The notes under the pieces: model-generated
What the model was told of the DNA's origin: nothing
What the model saw: the letters and a program-made list of their open reading frames with translations, nothing else
The model's database searches: none
Source of the DNA: Mageeibacillus sp. UBA6976
Lineage (GTDB): Bacteria; Bacillota; Clostridia; Saccharofermentanales; Saccharofermentanaceae
Reading direction: 5' to 3'
Length of the DNA stretch: 42,749 bases
Assembly: GCA_002450155.1 (NCBI GenBank)
Contig: DJYO01000015.1
Coordinates: 1 to 42,749 of the forward strand
In this document: one piece after another, positions 40,345 through 42,749 of the stretch
Position numbering within the stretch: position 1 is the stretch's first letter
How the letters are laid out: each line of letters begins with the position of its first letter
Program-made: the position numbers and the translations under genes

Positions 40345-41907
40345 ATGAACAAGATTAAAGCCAAAGAAATCTTGGAAGCAAGGTATCGAGGACTTTCTCT
40401 GAATGAGATTGCTAAGACACTGCATGCTTCCAAACACTCTGTCAGTATGGTATGCAGTCGTGCTGTAGCCAAAGGACTGACGCAACAACGTGTGGACGAA
40501 ATGTCTGACATGGATGTCTATGCTCTGCTATTTCCGGAGAAGGAGGCATCGAATACCATCTACACCGAAGCGGATTACGACTATGTAACCTCGGAATTGA
40601 GACGTACGGGCGTTACGATGAAGTTGTTGCACGAGGAATATGTAGATAAGTGCAGAACTGATGGTACATTGCCGGTAGGCTATACAAAGTTTTGTACAGA
40701 CTATAAGACTTGGAGAGCAAGCCGCGACTATTCGGATCGAATTATCCATAAGCCCGGAATGACGATCGAAGTCGATTGGTCTGGTCCGAAGATGCACTAC
40801 ATAGACAGACAAACTCAAACAGAGGTTGATGTATATCTGTTCGTTGCAACACTCCCATATAGCCAATATACATACGTAGAGGCTTGTCCTGATATGAAGC
40901 AGACAACATGGATACGCTGCAACGTTAATATGCTCAATTTCTTCGGTGGCGTTCCGTTAAGGATAAAATGCGATAACCTTAAGACCGGAGTAATCGCCCA
41001 TCCTCGCGAAGGAGAGATAGTCTTAAACGATCAGTACATCAACTTTTCAGAACACTACGGATGCGCAATCCTGCCTGCCGGAGTACGCAAACCTAAGCAC
41101 AAACCATCGGTAGAAGGAAATGTTGGAGATATTGCTACAGCAATTATCGCCAGACTAAGGAATGAGAAGTTCTATTCATTTCAGAGTGTGAAGAACGGCG
41201 TCGATGAGAAACTGTATGACTTTAACCGGGATGAGTTCAACAAACGAGACGGATCACGTTATTCGGTATTTATCCAGGAAGAACAGCCCTTATTGTCACC
41301 TTTACCGGAACACCCGTATGAATTATGTGATTGGTATAGGAACAGAACGGTACAGCTTAACAGTCACGTATGTTTCGAGAAAAACTATTACTCGTGTCAC
41401 TATTCTTATCTGCATCAGAAAGTGGATCTTAAAGTCACTCCTACTAAGGTAGAAATATACTGTAAGGGTGTAAGGATACAGATGCACGATCGGATATCGT
41501 CTCAATTTAAGAATCGCTACTCAACCAAGGAATCCGATATGCCGGAACAGGGCAGATATCTGGATTGGAACGAGCAGCGACTCTGTAAGTGGGCTTCTGA
41601 CATCGGCCCGTTTACAGAAGAAGTAATTAAACGACTCTTTGATTCCTCTCCGATACGGGAGCAGGCTATATTGCCTGCAATATCCATATTGAAGCTGACA
41701 AAGAAATATCCTTCTTCCAGACTGGAAGATGCATGCGAGTTGGCGCTCGCGCGTATCCATAGTCCTCGTTGGAAAAATCTTAATAGCATATTAGCCTCAA
41801 ATCAAGATGAGATTGTTCGCAACAACAAGGATATGAAGGCACTGTCTGTAGAAGGGTTCTTACGGGACGATGACTTTTATGCCGAGCTTGAGGAGGAAAT
41901 GAAATGA
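40345..41907 (+). CDS. istA: IS21 transposase IstA
   Basis: A 520-residue DDE transposase. An N-terminal helix-turn-helix is at about 10-45 (SLNEIAKTLHASKHSVSMVC). The rve-type catalytic triad is Asp144 (IEVDWSG), Asp210 (KCDNLK) and Glu257 (KPSVEGNV). The C-terminal beta-rich Mu-transposase-like domain follows. The start ATG is preceded by AAGGAGG. It works with IstB, whose gene overlaps its stop by four bases. It is full length with no frameshift. Confidence 0.96.
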   Translation: MNKIKAKEILEARYRGLSLNEIAKTLHASKHSVSMVCSRAVAKGLTQQRVDEMSDMDVYALLFPEKEASNTIYTEADYDYVTSELRRTGVTMKLLHEEYVDKCRTDGTLPVGYTKFCTDYKTWRASRDYSDRIIHKPGMTIEVDWSGPKMHYIDRQTQTEVDVYLFVATLPYSQYTYVEACPDMKQTTWIRCNVNMLNFFGGVPLRIKCDNLKTGVIAHPREGEIVLNDQYINFSEHYGCAILPAGVRKPKHKPSVEGNVGDIATAIIARLRNEKFYSFQSVKNGVDEKLYDFNRDEFNKRDGSRYSVFIQEEQPLLSPLPEHPYELCDWYRNRTVQLNSHVCFEKNYYSCHYSYLHQKVDLKVTPTKVEIYCKGVRIQMHDRISSQFKNRYSTKESDMPEQGRYLDWNEQRLCKWASDIGPFTEEVIKRLFDSSPIREQAILPAISILKLTKKYPSSRLEDACELALARIHSPRWKNLNSILASNQDEIVRNNKDMKALSVEGFLRDDDFYAELEEEMK

Positions 41908-42638
41908 TCAGCAGTTCTGCCAAGCAGCAGTTAATAAAGATGAAACTGTCCGAGATCACGGATATACTCGAACGACAAAACGGGATTATCGAGTTTACGG
42001 GTATGCCGTTTGACGAAAGAATGGAATACGTTATAAACAGCCTATATGAGATTAAGCACGCTAAGACCATTCTCGGATTAAGAAAAAGAGCACGGCTTAA
42101 GATGCCAGATGCATGTATTAACGACATAATCTGGGAGAAGCGTGGACTTGATAAACGCAAGATCCTTGATCTTGCCACCGGAAACTTCGTATTAACCCAA
42201 AGCAACGTAATATGCATGGGACCAACGGGCGCCGGAAAGACATTTATGGCTTGTGCCATCGCCAATGACGCAGCAATCAACCAAGGATTCGTAACTAAGT
42301 ATATAAGGATGCCTGATATGCTTACGGAGCTGCATCAACCTGAAGCCAACAAGAATAAGCTAAGGAAGAAATACGCTGCTCCCGAAGTCCTTATCGTAGA
42401 TGAATGGCTTACAAGTGAAGATATCGACAACGACGACATCTCATTTCTTCTGGATCTCATGGAAGACAGAAGCGATACAAAATCGACGATATTCTGCACT
42501 CTGTATCCATATTCTCAATGGAACGACAAGCTAAAACGACGCGTTATCGGACAGTCTGTTATCGATCGCATAGTGCACAGTGCTGTGATTATCGATTGTG
42601 GGACGATGAACATGCGTGCCGAGAAACGTAAGAGATAA
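41904..42638 (+). CDS. istB: IS21 helper ATPase IstB
   Basis: A 244-residue AAA+ ATPase related to DnaC. Walker A is GPTGAGKT (106-113), Walker B LIVDEW (about 163-168), with the N-terminal IstB motif EFTGMPFDERMEYVI. It remodels target DNA and selects the insertion site for IstA. Its ATG overlaps the istA stop by four bases (ATGA). GAGGAG upstream is inside istA. A GC-rich hairpin follows. Confidence 0.96.
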   Translation: MISSSAKQQLIKMKLSEITDILERQNGIIEFTGMPFDERMEYVINSLYEIKHAKTILGLRKRARLKMPDACINDIIWEKRGLDKRKILDLATGNFVLTQSNVICMGPTGAGKTFMACAIANDAAINQGFVTKYIRMPDMLTELHQPEANKNKLRKKYAAPEVLIVDEWLTSEDIDNDDISFLLDLMEDRSDTKSTIFCTLYPYSQWNDKLKRRVIGQSVIDRIVHSAVIIDCGTMNMRAEKRKR

Positions 42639-42650
42639 ATCGCATGACAA

Positions 42651-42686
42651 AGCCCCGGCGGTACTCACTCGTGAAACGCCGGGGCT
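42651..42686. repeat. GC-rich hairpin at the IS21 right end
   Basis: Perfect ten-base stem AGCCCCGGCG/CGCCGGGGCT with a 16-base loop, 12 bases past the istB stop. It lacks a U tract. The 5' part overlaps a subterminal transposase site, so it may both block readthrough and shape the end for transposition. Confidence 0.75.
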
Positions 42687-42749
42687 GATATGCGAAACGT
42701 ATTGGTACTTATGCTGCGAATTGGTGGTACTCAAGCGGCGAAAGAATCA
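42657..42749. repeat. IS21 right end with subterminal repeats
   Basis: Inverted relative to the left end: the 34-base terminal repeat (42716-42749), a middle degenerate copy near 42690-42714, and the copy at 42657-42678. Confidence 0.8.

Larger units (their letters stand above)
40187..42749 (+). mobile_element. Complete IS21-family insertion sequence
   Basis: A 2563-base element with 34-base terminal inverted repeats differing at one base: left 40187-40220 (starts TGATTCTTTCGCCGC), right 42716-42749. It begins TG and ends CA as is typical of IS21. It carries istA and istB, overlapping by four bases. A second inverted pair (CGTTTCACGA, then TGAGTACCGCC) lies at 40270-40291 and 42657-42678. 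The right repeat ends on the last base of the window, so the target duplication cannot be checked. Both genes are intact, so it may be active. Confidence 0.95.

Noticed and set aside
1..42749. CRISPR arrays, restriction-modification, toxin-antitoxin or phage structural genes
   Set aside because: No regularly spaced repeats and no proteins with the expected motifs were seen in the window.

Overview
The window looks like chromosomal DNA from a low-to-moderate GC Bacillota, most likely a gut- or rumen-type Clostridia. The basis is the strong GGAGG-type ribosome binding sites nearly everywhere, a long-form hibernation factor, an ECF thiamine S-component behind a TPP riboswitch, a YdbC-type PC4 protein, FeoA/FeoB, and a stand-alone Spo0A-C-like protein. 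Species cannot be named from the sequence alone. Most of the window is ordinary housekeeping DNA in short, tightly packed operons, often with 1-17 nt gene overlaps.

Layout. 1-5800 (minus strand): WYL regulator, hpf, TPP riboswitch and thiT, then an operon of acyltransferase, Xaa-Pro peptidase and an alpha/beta-hydrolase that has lost its nucleophile. 5900-12820 (minus): sbcD-sbcC, then dinB, a radical SAM protein and a small membrane protein. 12990-15900 (plus): a response regulator and a 7TM-receptor histidine kinase. 15990-16700: a small redox-disulfide protein and HU. 16760-21320 (minus): a Spo0A-C-like protein, then an operon of PC4/YdbC protein, membrane protein, ligA, 5-formyl-THF cyclo-ligase and a small membrane protein. 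21420-22880 (plus): metallophosphoesterase and DJ-1 protein. 22880-27205 (minus): acyl-CoA synthetase with an XRE-cupin regulator, GNAT, and a lipoprotein/membrane-protein pair. 27400-30450 (plus): AraC regulator, feoA, feoB behind an iron-box-like dyad. 30520-34573: metallophosphoesterase, a membrane-tethered XRE regulator (plus strand), then the yhhQ-queF-PHP operon.

From about 34700 to the right edge the DNA becomes accessory. It holds a Na+/Ca2+ exchanger of AT-rich style, a GNAT behind a leader terminator, an NhaC antiporter with very different GC-rich codon use, an orphan prepilin-like protein, a decayed sfsA, and a 3' half of a tRNA-Ser(CGA) gene. The half-tRNA looks like the distal attachment-site scar of an integrative element. 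Just beyond it comes a gene-less stretch with repeat remnants and then a complete IS21-family element (40187-42749) whose right terminal repeat ends at the last base of the window.

The best leads for something new are: (i) the tRNA-Ser half-gene, which predicts an integrated element continuing past the right edge; (ii) a three-copy repeat at 32517-32594 whose middle copy can pair with either neighbour; (iii) the structured leader of the queuosine-precursor transporter operon; (iv) a GNAT leader with a strong promoter followed directly by an intrinsic terminator; (v) a membrane-tethered XRE regulator with an extracytoplasmic domain; and (vi) a nucleophile-less hydrolase. I found no CRISPR array, no rRNA and no recognisable anti-phage system.
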